Below are positions 24,884 to 33,174 of a stretch of DNA of 64,000 nt, in pieces. A model generated the notes under the pieces. It did no database searches, was not told the DNA's origin, and worked only from the letters and a program-made list of their open reading frames with translations. The stretch is taken from assembly GCA_910577375.1 (NCBI GenBank), contig CAJTLT010000004.1:123216-187215 (forward strand), written 5' to 3'. Position 1 is the stretch's first letter; the number at the start of each line of letters is the position of its first letter. This stretch comes from an uncultured Christensenella sp. GTDB taxonomy: Bacteria > Bacillota > Clostridia > Christensenellales > Borkfalkiaceae. A program made the position numbers and the translations under genes.

Positions 24884-27097
24884 ATGAAAGCAATAACAAA
24901 ACGGTTTTTGTACGTACTACTTATTACTGTTTTGTGCATTGTAACGGTATTATGCGGGCAGGGAAACCTATCCGCATCTGCCGACAGCACGGACAGCGTA
25001 CAGTCGGTTTATGAAAGTACTAATGTTCTTAACAACCTTAAAGGCTCTACTATCGGCGGCAAGGAATTTGATTTAGCCGATTATCCGCATAATTCAAAAG
25101 GTAAGCCACAGGTAATATCCTTTATAGAGTTTTGCTATTCCTACTATGCTGAAAAGCAGGCGGATTATGCGTTGTACGTCTATGTGTATAATCCGCAGGA
25201 CGTAGCGTTTGATATGTCAACAGACCGTAACAAAATACAGTTTACATACGGCTCAAAACCAAGCTATTCAAAGTATGTTTTAGAGTTTATAAACTACTCC
25301 ACCGAAGCCGGCTATGAAGGACGTTTTTGGAAATTTAAGGTTAGGTTATCGGACGAGCAGCGAACAGCGATTTTACGGGAAGTTGACGAGGCTAACCGTA
25401 TTTACAAAATAAGCGGCATTGAATTATCAGTAAAGAATAAAGTTACTGAATATCCTTGCGGACAAACCTATTCTTATAAAGGTTATGCACTCGGCTATGG
25501 TTCAGAGCTGGCACAGTCCGATACTCTTTCGTGTAATGTTGACGGCTTTGACAAATACCTTTCGCTGGACGTTCGTTCAACTTATTACCGTCCGAAAGGA
25601 AGCAACGGTTCGGCGAATAAGCAAGATACTCTACATTCTGTTTACTTTTCCGTACCAAACACAATTATAGATGAATACGGTGAAATGACTGCCGTACACG
25701 CCACTTGGCTTAATGCCTATACTGCACCCATTTTTGTTTCGGGTAACAAAGGTTACTACGACGAATTTATGAAGGTTGTCGGTAAAGGTGTTTCGGGCGA
25801 TTATGCTTTCCATACAAACGGAGAAGGCAGATATTGGGGCGGCTTCTATTTCGTTAAGTATTCTCACGGCTATAACTATTCGGGAACGGAAAATGATTTG
25901 TCTAAACTCAAATATGCTTTTTATGCCGAAAACGGGGATGCGGATACTTACACGTTGCCTGCGGAACTTTTAATAGGTGATAGCAAGAGCGGCAAAAAAG
26001 GTTGGTTTGAAACGTACACAGCAAATTTCGGTGGGGCAAAAATCAATAACCGTTATAGTGCCGAATTGTTTGATAAGGTCGATAGCGATTTTACGGATAT
26101 AACCATAACTGACAAAGATACTTTTAAGCTGACAAGCGTCATTTCTTCGCAAAACCTTTGGCAAAAAATTTGGGGAACGTCAACGTCGTACACTAACACG
26201 TACAACATGAGCGCAATCCAAAAAGTAACTATGGACGATATAGATAACGCTATGAGTACTACGGCGTTTTGCGACGATTTCTTTATAGCGGAAACCGATT
26301 ATAGCGATTTTCGTGATTATGTAAAGACAGCGAAGAATAAGAAAGAAACAGTTTATTTGTTCAGGTATTATCAGTCCGAATATTTTGCTGTTGAATTGGT
26401 TGAAGGCAAATATAAAACGGGTTTGCATATGGAAACTATCGGCGATTTGACACGTCCCGTTTACGGAACATATTTTACCGATACCGATACTAACGCTTAC
26501 CTTTGTCAAATGTGGGTTCAGTTAGACTTCGATATTATTGACCTTACCTTTACAAAGAATGGCGTTGAAACGGTGATTCCCGTGATAATGTCGCCTATGG
26601 ATATAGCCGCAGACGGGACACCACCGTTAGTTACAACAAAGGACAAGCCTAATATCTTGGCAATTATTCTCGGTATTTTGATTGCAATAATTATTATCTG
26701 GCTTTTACTCAAGTTCTGTCCTTCTATAATTTTTGTCGCCGGAAAGATTATTGTACTTCCGTTCAAAGCGATTGGTATGCTTTTCAAAAGTATAGGCAAT
26801 TCGATTAAGCGACGAAAAGAAAAGCGTGAATTAAAAAAGCGTGAACAAATCGAGAAAGAAGTCAAAGTTGAAAAGAAACGAAGGCGGCGAAGCGAAGAAC
26901 GTAAGCGCAAGCGAAACAAAGAACCGTCTGACGGAGTATGGACGGATAATTTGTATGAAGAACCGAAGCGTAAGCATAAATCGCCGAAGCCGCCGGAACT
27001 CAAAGGCAACGTAAAGCCCGAAGACGTTGATGCTTATTTAGACAGCATTGATTGGGATAGCGTTGAATGGGAAAAGTTAGACGGTAGAAACGGCTAA
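24884..27097 (+). CDS. Large surface protein with signal peptide, C-terminal membrane anchor and basic tail
   Basis: A 737-residue protein. Residues 1-32 form a cleavable-looking signal peptide (TKRFLYVLLITVLCIVTVL, then SASADS). An extracytoplasmic region of about 550 residues follows. One or two membrane helices lie at about 590-635 (ILAIILGILIAIIIIWLLL; SIIFVAGKIIVLPFKAIGM), followed by a cytoplasmic tail of about 100 residues rich in Lys/Arg (KRRRRSEERKRKRNKE). The topology resembles filamentous-phage adsorption proteins (signal, long ectodomain, C-terminal anchor), although such a long basic tail is unusual. A conjugation-type surface protein is the alternative. ATG 24884 follows TGAGGTGG. 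Confidence 0.65.
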   Translation: MKAITKRFLYVLLITVLCIVTVLCGQGNLSASADSTDSVQSVYESTNVLNNLKGSTIGGKEFDLADYPHNSKGKPQVISFIEFCYSYYAEKQADYALYVYVYNPQDVAFDMSTDRNKIQFTYGSKPSYSKYVLEFINYSTEAGYEGRFWKFKVRLSDEQRTAILREVDEANRIYKISGIELSVKNKVTEYPCGQTYSYKGYALGYGSELAQSDTLSCNVDGFDKYLSLDVRSTYYRPKGSNGSANKQDTLHSVYFSVPNTIIDEYGEMTAVHATWLNAYTAPIFVSGNKGYYDEFMKVVGKGVSGDYAFHTNGEGRYWGGFYFVKYSHGYNYSGTENDLSKLKYAFYAENGDADTYTLPAELLIGDSKSGKKGWFETYTANFGGAKINNRYSAELFDKVDSDFTDITITDKDTFKLTSVISSQNLWQKIWGTSTSYTNTYNMSAIQKVTMDDIDNAMSTTAFCDDFFIAETDYSDFRDYVKTAKNKKETVYLFRYYQSEYFAVELVEGKYKTGLHMETIGDLTRPVYGTYFTDTDTNAYLCQMWVQLDFDIIDLTFTKNGVETVIPVIMSPMDIAADGTPPLVTTKDKPNILAIILGILIAIIIIWLLLKFCPSIIFVAGKIIVLPFKAIGMLFKSIGNSIKRRKEKRELKKREQIEKEVKVEKKRRRRSEERKRKRNKEPSDGVWTDNLYEEPKRKHKSPKPPELKGNVKPEDVDAYLDSIDWDSVEWEKLDGRNG

Positions 27098-27107
27098 CGG
27101 GCAAACG

Positions 27108-27143
27108 GATGCCGAGAGAATTTCTTTCGGCATCTTATTTTTT
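27108..27143 (+). terminator. Terminator-like hairpin after the surface protein genes
   Basis: GATGCCGA/TCGGCATC stem (27108-27115 with 27127-27134) followed by a T-rich run. It probably reduces transcription into the downstream ATPase gene. Confidence 0.7.
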
Positions 27144-27166
27144 AATACATTTTTAAGGAGATTATA

Positions 27167-27265
27167 ATGAAAATTTTTAAAAGAATATTTGCAGTTATGA
27201 CGCTTATTGTAATTGCGTTGATAATCAGTTATTTGGTTTATACGGGGGTACACCTGAATGCGTAG
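27167..27265 (+). CDS. 32-residue single-helix membrane peptide
   Basis: A short ORF from ATG 27167 with a strong AAGGAG seven bases upstream. It encodes MKIFKRIFAVMTLIVIALII followed by SYLVYTGVHLNA: a basic N-terminus, one membrane helix and a short polar end. It overlaps the start of the next gene by eight bases, implying coupled expression. The size equals that of the minor coat proteins pVII and pIX of Ff phages (33 and 32 residues), and the position directly before the ATPase corresponds to the small membrane-protein slot of filamentous phages. Function is inferred only. Confidence 0.65.
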   Translation: MKIFKRIFAVMTLIVIALIISYLVYTGVHLNA

Positions 27266-29372
27266 AAGAGTGATAAACATTGTAACTACTGTACTGTTTT
27301 CGTGTGTCCTTGTACTTATGGGGGCGTTCGTGTTCAGAACGTCGTACATAAGACTTATTGAAGCGTTTAAAGATTTCGGGCTTTCTGTCGCTTACTACTT
27401 TTGCGAGATTTTCGGAATATCGCATAACATTACGCCCAGCGTTATAGATATGTCGCAAACTTCCGCACCGTCTATTAACATTCCTACGGACTTTGACGGA
27501 TTTAAAGAAAGTTCGGCAAATTACTTCTTACAGCTTATCAATAAAGACAATTTTAACGGTTGGTTAGGGCATATATCGGGGGAAATTGCGAATTTAGGCA
27601 AGTATTTAGTCATAGCTGCCCCTTGTATAATTGCCGTGATACTTATAATCAAAGCACTTTACGGACGAGAAAACAATAAGTACGGCAAAGACACCGTACC
27701 TTTAAGGGTTTTCAAGTTTATTTCAAGGTGGACTTATCAGCCTACAAAGTGGTTCGTGCAGGAATATGTTGCGTTTATGCAGGAACACGGCTGGATTTGG
27801 AAGCTCTGGTTGGCGGTTTTAGGCTTACATTTTAATCTTGGAACTATCGTCGTTGAGTTCTTTGCTTACTACTTCTATTTTGCGACTGTATTCGATTTCA
27901 GTACGATTTACGGACAGTTCGTAAAGCTATTCAAAGATTTGAAGACACCGTTTATCTACTTCCCGTATTGGGTTCTCATTCCACTTGCGTTTATGCTCTT
28001 TAACCGCTTCCGTATAAGAATAGCACTCGGCAGGTTGCGCCATTATGAAGCCCGTAATTGTGGCTTTATAAATGAACTTCCTATTGTGTCAATGAGTTGC
28101 GGTTCTATGGGTAAAAAGAAGACTACGCTTATAACGGATATGACAATATCGCAGGAAGTAATGTTCCGGCAGAAGGCGTTAGACATTCTGCAAAAATGCG
28201 ATATGAAGTTCCCGTACTTTTCGTGGATTTGCTTTGAGAAAGAGTTACAGGCAAGAATTGATGACGGCACTATTTACAACCTTGCGACCATTAAAGATTG
28301 GATGCAGGATTTTAAAGAGCGTTTTGAAGAACATTACGACAGGGCGATTATTTATAACTACGATTATTGGCGGTATGGGCTGTCGTGCGATAACGGACTT
28401 TATACGGAAGATATTTTTGACGTGTTGACGACCTATGCACAAGCCTATTTCATTTACATAATTGAATGCAGTCTTATTGTGGCGAACTACTCTATAAGAA
28501 CGGATAACCGCCTTATTGATAGCGGTAATTTCCCCTTATGGTTGACTGACTTCTTCCCCAGAGCGTTTAGGCGTGAAAGCCGTCATTCTAAAATTTTGGA
28601 CTACGACATTTTAAGGCTTGGGAAAAAGGTCCTTGAGAACAACCCCAACGTCGGCAGCTTTGAGTTCGGCGTTATTGCTATAACTGAAATCGGTAAGGAA
28701 CGTGGCAATAACCTTGAGCTTAAAGAGAAGAAAAAAGCTGATGGTGAAACTAATCAGAAAAACGACCTTTTCAATAGCTGGCTTAAAATGTGCCGACATT
28801 CCGCAACCGTTGACAACTTCCCGTTTATCAAAGTGTTTACGGACGAGCAAAGACCGGAAAGCTGGGGTGCTGACGCAAGAGATTTGTGTGATATTGTAAA
28901 GATTATTTCAAGCACTAATCAGAAGCTGGCGTTGCCCTTCTACACGCTTGAAGAAATGCTTACGGAATGGGCGTTCAACAAGTTCATAAACCTTTATTAC
29001 GACTTCCGTTTCCGTAGGGGCGACAACACGTTGCTTGTTCACGTTCTCAAAAGTATTACAGTGTGGTTATGGAAAAGAAACATTTCGATTTATAACCGCT
29101 ATGCGTATGGCGTTCTTAAGATAGAAAAGGAACGTGGCACTATGGACGGAAAAGTTGATAAATGCAAGTACTATTTAATGAACGCTAAAATCTACCGTCG
29201 CCGTTTTGCAACGGACTGCTTCTCCGATTATTTCAATGACATGGCGAAGCAAACCCACGTCGGTCTTGCCAATTATCTTGAATATGCAACCGAGCGAGCA
29301 ACCGTTGAAGAACTGAAGCTGCAAAATAGTTATTTCATTAACGGTCTATACGGTTCAGGGGGTGAAAGTTGA
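27258..29372 (+). CDS. Polytopic membrane ATPase, Zot/FtsK-like (phage assembly or DNA-transfer motor)
   Basis: A 704-residue protein with about four N-terminal membrane helices (about 7-27, 111-134, 185-215, 236-256) and a cytoplasmic P-loop domain. The Walker A region is CGSMGKKKTTLITDM (G282-T290). A strand VIAITEIGKERGN ends in the Walker B-like glutamate 477. A sensor-like stretch CRHSATVDNFPFIKVFTDEQ then RPESWGADARDL (Q531-R-P) matches the layout of Zot/pI and HerA-FtsK ATPases. Filamentous-phage pI is the assembly motor; conjugative coupling proteins are the alternative. The four N-terminal helices and the length are atypical for pI (usually one helix and 350-450 residues). Confidence 0.7.
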   Translation: MRRRVINIVTTVLFSCVLVLMGAFVFRTSYIRLIEAFKDFGLSVAYYFCEIFGISHNITPSVIDMSQTSAPSINIPTDFDGFKESSANYFLQLINKDNFNGWLGHISGEIANLGKYLVIAAPCIIAVILIIKALYGRENNKYGKDTVPLRVFKFISRWTYQPTKWFVQEYVAFMQEHGWIWKLWLAVLGLHFNLGTIVVEFFAYYFYFATVFDFSTIYGQFVKLFKDLKTPFIYFPYWVLIPLAFMLFNRFRIRIALGRLRHYEARNCGFINELPIVSMSCGSMGKKKTTLITDMTISQEVMFRQKALDILQKCDMKFPYFSWICFEKELQARIDDGTIYNLATIKDWMQDFKERFEEHYDRAIIYNYDYWRYGLSCDNGLYTEDIFDVLTTYAQAYFIYIIECSLIVANYSIRTDNRLIDSGNFPLWLTDFFPRAFRRESRHSKILDYDILRLGKKVLENNPNVGSFEFGVIAITEIGKERGNNLELKEKKKADGETNQKNDLFNSWLKMCRHSATVDNFPFIKVFTDEQRPESWGADARDLCDIVKIISSTNQKLALPFYTLEEMLTEWAFNKFINLYYDFRFRRGDNTLLVHVLKSITVWLWKRNISIYNRYAYGVLKIEKERGTMDGKVDKCKYYLMNAKIYRRRFATDCFSDYFNDMAKQTHVGLANYLEYATERATVEELKLQNSYFINGLYGSGGES

Positions 29373-30100
29373 TGCAACAAAATTGTGTTTACAACTCGGA
29401 CTGTCTGAACGGTATTAGGGAAATGATAAATCAAGGTCTTACCGTTGATTGTGTCATAACCGATCCGCCGTATCTAAACGGATATAGAAGTCGCCGAAGA
29501 ACGAACAAAAACGATAAGTTTTGCAAGGCCGTTCAAGGCGACGATAATCCGCAGCTTATAGTAGAACTTATGCCATTGCTTTATTCCGTTATGAAAGACA
29601 ATACGCCGCTGTATATGTTTTGTGGTTCGGAAAAGGTTGACTTCTTCAAGCAAGAAGCCGAGAAGTTTTTCAATGTGAAAAATATTATAGTTTGGGATAA
29701 AGGTAATCATACTGCCGGCGATTTAGAAGCACAATACGGTAAGCGTTACGAATTTATTATCTATGCTAATAAAGGACGTGCAAAGTTCAATGCCGACAAG
29801 CCCCGTTATGATGATATTTGGTGTTTCCCGAGAGTGTCTGGGGAAAAGCAAATACACCAAAATCAAAAGCCTGTCGATTTAATTTCTCGTATCATAGTTC
29901 AACATACCAAAGCAAACGATTTGATATTAGATGCTTTTATGGGAAGCTGCACTACGGCTGTTGCGGCGTATCGACTTGGACGGAAGTTTATAGGCTTTGA
30001 AACGGACAATGACTATTATAAAAGCGGTATGGAACGGCTTGAGGCGGAAATGCGACAAATGTCAATTTTTGATTTGGGGGGCTGTTCAAATGGAAGCTGA
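29372..30100 (+). CDS. DNA (adenine-N6 or cytosine-N4) methyltransferase
   Basis: A 242-residue SAM-dependent DNA methyltransferase of the beta arrangement: catalytic DPPY at 31-34 comes before the SAM motif ILDAFMGSCTTAVAAYRLG (around D187). The last glycine of the usual FxGxG loop is replaced by cysteine. No partner endonuclease lies beside it, so it is an orphan that may protect the element from host restriction or regulate replication. Its ATG shares a base with the ATPase stop (TGATG), so translation is coupled. The Rep gene overlaps its 3' end by 11 bases. Confidence 0.85.
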   Translation: MQQNCVYNSDCLNGIREMINQGLTVDCVITDPPYLNGYRSRRRTNKNDKFCKAVQGDDNPQLIVELMPLLYSVMKDNTPLYMFCGSEKVDFFKQEAEKFFNVKNIIVWDKGNHTAGDLEAQYGKRYEFIIYANKGRAKFNADKPRYDDIWCFPRVSGEKQIHQNQKPVDLISRIIVQHTKANDLILDAFMGSCTTAVAAYRLGRKFIGFETDNDYYKSGMERLEAEMRQMSIFDLGGCSNGS

Positions 30101-31184
30101 CGAAAAGTTTGACGAATGGTATCCCGAAGCGAAAGTTTACTTCGACGGCAGTCATTATATAGCTATTCCGCATACTACTAATCCTGCCCGTAGGCGAAAG
30201 CATAAGCAAGAAGTTATAACCATTTCCGAGCAAGCCGGAAAGCTAAAATTAGAGAAAGTACCGCCCGTTTTAATACCGGACGACGACGGCGGATTTGAGC
30301 CACCAGAGCCTGAACAAGTTACACTTGAAGAAGTTATCAAGAAGGCGAAGGAAAGCGAAAATAAGCCCGTTTTAGAGCCTGAAAAAGCGCCTACGGTAAA
30401 GAGGAAAACTACTCGTAAAGAAATCTTTGAAGAACTCTATAAAAAGTATCTGAATTATAACCGTAAGGCACGAGAAAAGGCGATTTATGACGATATGCTT
30501 CCACTTTTCAAAACGCCCGACGCTTGTAAAAGTTATGTTGAGAGCAACGCCGAACGGAAGCGGAAAAATCTTATTCGCCGAAGGATGCGGTTCGTTCGTA
30601 AGGCATTAAACCAAGAGTTTAACTATTTCGTTACGTTGACTTACGACGATAAAAAGCATACGGAAGACAGTTTCCGAAAGGCGGTAACGAAACAGTTGCA
30701 AAACTTTGCGACAAGAAAAAGTTGGCGGTATATGGGTGTATGGGAACGTGGTAAGAAAACTAATCGCTTACACTATCACGGACTGTTTTATATTCCAGAA
30801 GGAACGCTATCCGGTGAATTTGTCGTAACAAAGGATTATAACTTTAAGAAGCATACCTTACGGACAGTACAACAAAGCAGTTTCTTTCTTGATCGCTTCG
30901 GGCGTAACGAAATGGAAGCTCTTGACGGTGGGCCGCTGTTCGGACATGCGCTTGCTTATATACTGAAATACTTGGAAAAAACAGGTGAACGAATAACGTG
31001 TTCAAGGGGCTTATTTATGTACTTTTATTCCGATATACAGGGCGACGACGTTGTATGCAAATTGAGCAAAGACGAACACGATAACAAACTTATACTGTCG
31101 GATAAGTTTACGTGCTGGGACGAGGGCTGCAAGGTTGGAACGGTGTCGCCCCAGACAATAGCCGAACTACGCAAGGCGAATTGA
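30090..31184 (+). CDS. HUH-family rolling-circle replication initiator (Rep)
   Basis: A 364-residue protein with the signature of rolling-circle initiators. FNYFVTLTYDDKK corresponds to motif 1, RLHYHGLFY to the metal-binding HUH motif (H228-Y-H230), and AYILKYLEK to the catalytic tyrosine motif (Y290 and Y294). The N-terminal 100 residues are proline- and charge-rich and not conserved. Similar Reps occur in small ssDNA phages and integrated elements. It should nick a double-strand origin and start rolling-circle replication. ATG 30090 is preferred because GGGGGG lies nine bases upstream; it overlaps the methyltransferase gene. A large cruciform follows. Confidence 0.85.
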   Translation: MEADEKFDEWYPEAKVYFDGSHYIAIPHTTNPARRRKHKQEVITISEQAGKLKLEKVPPVLIPDDDGGFEPPEPEQVTLEEVIKKAKESENKPVLEPEKAPTVKRKTTRKEIFEELYKKYLNYNRKAREKAIYDDMLPLFKTPDACKSYVESNAERKRKNLIRRRMRFVRKALNQEFNYFVTLTYDDKKHTEDSFRKAVTKQLQNFATRKSWRYMGVWERGKKTNRLHYHGLFYIPEGTLSGEFVVTKDYNFKKHTLRTVQQSSFFLDRFGRNEMEALDGGPLFGHALAYILKYLEKTGERITCSRGLFMYFYSDIQGDDVVCKLSKDEHDNKLILSDKFTCWDEGCKVGTVSPQTIAELRKAN

Positions 31185-31300
31185 CAAAGCAACATAAAAC
31201 AAACAAAATTGAGCAAGGCGGCAGCAGCGGGGAATTGCAAGCGGTTTAGCGGCAAACCCCGCTCGCCGCTCTTTGTTTTTTATTTGTTTGTCAATCGAAG

Positions 31301-31360
31301 TACGGTCGCTTGTCTCGGCGGCGGCGTCAGCCGCCGCTTGTATCAAGACAAGCGACCGTA
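31301..31360. repeat. Nested perfect cruciform
   Basis: A perfect 15-bp inverted repeat TACGGTCGCTTGTCT (31301-31315) with 31346-31360 encloses a second perfect 8-bp GC-only stem GCGGCGGC/GCCGCCGC (31318-31337, loop GTCA). It lies 116 bases past the Rep stop. It is a good candidate for a rolling-circle origin or a packaging signal; the T-runs needed for a simple terminator are absent. Confidence 0.65.
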
Positions 31361-31437
31361 AAACACTCATTTGTTATTTAATAACAAAATAACATTTGTA
31401 AATTTGAATTTATGTTTAAACTTTTTATATAATGGCA

Positions 31438-31466
31438 TTGAAAAATTAAGTCATTTGTGCTATAAT
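31438..31466 (+). promoter_or_regulatory. Promoter of the Type III restriction-modification operon
   Basis: TTGAAA (31438-31443), a 17-base spacer and perfect TATAAT (31461-31466) with an extended TG. It lies 35 bases before the mod start. Confidence 0.75.
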
Positions 31467-31500
31467 AGATAAGATAGTTACCATTAGGAGAAGAAAAATT

Positions 31501-33174
31501 ATGGAAAAATCGTTGCAGGCTTCCAAATTGGATTTGATTACGGAAATTGATAGACGTGTTGAAGATAAAATTTTGGAAAAAAGCAATGCCGATTTGCTTA
31601 AAAAACTTATTATCAATGCGGAGACTTTAACAGAAGCTATTTCTATTGCTGAACTTGGGACTACCTATAAGCGAACAGGCTTGCATTTTGATAAAAGATT
31701 AGAAAGATTTGGGAATGCTATTAAATATTTTCAGAAAAATGAGCCGTTGAGTTTTGTTACTGATAGTGATAAACCTACTCATAAATTGATTATTGGGGAT
31801 AACTATGACGCTCTTTTAAATCTCCTTGTTGAATATAAGGGAAAAATTGATGTCATTTATATTGATCCCCCGTATGGTAAAGATAGTATGGGCGAATTTG
31901 CTCAAATGAATTATGAAAATTCTTTGACGAGAGATAATTTATTGTCAATGTTATATCCCCGACTTGTTTTAGCTCGTCAACTACTTTCAAAGGATAACGG
32001 CGTTGTTTTTTGTAGTATTGATGACCGTAATCAAGCATACATTAAGTGCCTTTTTGATGAAGTTTTTGGTGAAACAGGGTTCCTTTTTTGTGCCGCAAGA
32101 ATAACAAAGAAAGGCGGCAAGTCAACTCAAACTATCGCTAAAAATAGCGATTATATTTTGGCATATACTTTGTCTAATGATATTATTTTTAGCCAAGAAG
32201 AAAAAACCATAGATAAATATAAATTTGAAGATGAGTTCGTTGCAACACGTGGAAAATATGCGTTATCGCAAACATTGGACTATAACTCTTTGCAGTATAG
32301 CAAAACAATGGACTATGAAATCGAGATAGATGGTCGTAAGTTTTATCCCGGTGGCGACAAGAAAGCACAAGAACAAAGATGGGCAGGAAACCACGGCAAA
32401 ACGGATTGGGTTTGGAGATGGTCTAAAAGTGCTGTTGAATGGGGCATAAAAGAAAAAATGTTTGTCATTAAAAATGACAGAATATATACTAAATCGTATT
32501 TGAATTGCCGTAAAAAGAATGGCAAAAATGAAATTGAATGGATAGAACCTACGAAGGCTTATACTACGCTGTCTTTTATTGAAAATCCTTATTCTAATGA
32601 TAATGGTAAAAAAGAATTAGATACGATTTTTGATAATGGCAATACACTTTTCAAAAATCCTAAACCGACTGCATTGATTTCAACTTTGATTAAAATGGTT
32701 TGCGGAAATACAGATGCTATTATTCTTGACTTCTTTGCTGGTAGCGGAACAACAGGTCAAGCCGTTTTAGATTTGAATAAAGCTGATGGCGGCAACCGAC
32801 AATTTATTCTTTGTACCAACAACGAGATTACTGAAACAAATCCTAATGGCATTGCTTTGGACGTAACAAGTAAGAGATTAAGACGTGTTATGGTCGGTAA
32901 ATGTTATGATAGTTCTATTGACTTTGAATTGGCAAGGAAGAAATTTACTCCTTATGGGGAAAATTTAGAGGTTTACGATATTGCGTCAGTTGCTAATTTT
33001 GAAAAAACAATGGGGAAAACTCCTTTTGACGTTATAGATGAAACTTTATATGGCAGACAAAAATTTGCCACCATTCGTGAAAAAATAGAATGGGTTTGTG
33101 GTAATTTTGAAGGAACTCAAAAAATCATTGAGAATGATGTGGAATGGCTAAAACGTTTGGAGGAAAACAACTAA
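31501..33174 (+). CDS. mod: Type III restriction-modification methyltransferase subunit (Mod)
   Basis: A 557-residue beta-class adenine methyltransferase that recognises DNA for the Mod-Res complex. DPPYGKDSMGEFAQMNYENS (catalytic DPPY at 122-125) precedes the SAM motif ILDFFAGSGTTGQAVLDLN (from D410). The intervening 280 residues form the target-recognition region, with the KNEIEWIEPTKAYTTLSFIE stretch. The length and motif order are typical for Type III Mod. The res gene starts on its stop codon (TAATG). Confidence 0.92.
   Translation: MEKSLQASKLDLITEIDRRVEDKILEKSNADLLKKLIINAETLTEAISIAELGTTYKRTGLHFDKRLERFGNAIKYFQKNEPLSFVTDSDKPTHKLIIGDNYDALLNLLVEYKGKIDVIYIDPPYGKDSMGEFAQMNYENSLTRDNLLSMLYPRLVLARQLLSKDNGVVFCSIDDRNQAYIKCLFDEVFGETGFLFCAARITKKGGKSTQTIAKNSDYILAYTLSNDIIFSQEEKTIDKYKFEDEFVATRGKYALSQTLDYNSLQYSKTMDYEIEIDGRKFYPGGDKKAQEQRWAGNHGKTDWVWRWSKSAVEWGIKEKMFVIKNDRIYTKSYLNCRKKNGKNEIEWIEPTKAYTTLSFIENPYSNDNGKKELDTIFDNGNTLFKNPKPTALISTLIKMVCGNTDAIILDFFAGSGTTGQAVLDLNKADGGNRQFILCTNNEITETNPNGIALDVTSKRLRRVMVGKCYDSSIDFELARKKFTPYGENLEVYDIASVANFEKTMGKTPFDVIDETLYGRQKFATIREKIEWVCGNFEGTQKIIENDVEWLKRLEENN

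Larger units (their letters stand above)
18403..31360 (+). mobile_element. Inovirus-like replication and assembly module (provisional)
   Basis: All genes from the zinc-ribbon peptide to Rep point rightward. The set is regulators, small cytoplasmic proteins, four exported or anchored surface proteins, a 32-residue one-helix peptide, a membrane ATPase with Zot-like motifs, an orphan methyltransferase and an HUH Rep, followed by a GC-rich cruciform. Filamentous phages need exactly Rep, an ssDNA-binding protein, short coat proteins, an adsorption protein and the pI ATPase. Length (13 kb) and the large surface proteins are unusual. A mobilisable element with a coupling ATPase is the alternative. 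Confidence 0.5.
31185..31500. other. Post-Rep intergenic region, candidate replication origin
   Basis: About 315 bases without a gene. It holds nested GC-rich palindromes (31220-31360) and the promoter of the Type III restriction operon at 31438-31466. The palindromes include AGCGGGG/CCCCGCT and AGCGGC/GCCGCT arms around 31225-31271. Confidence 0.6.
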
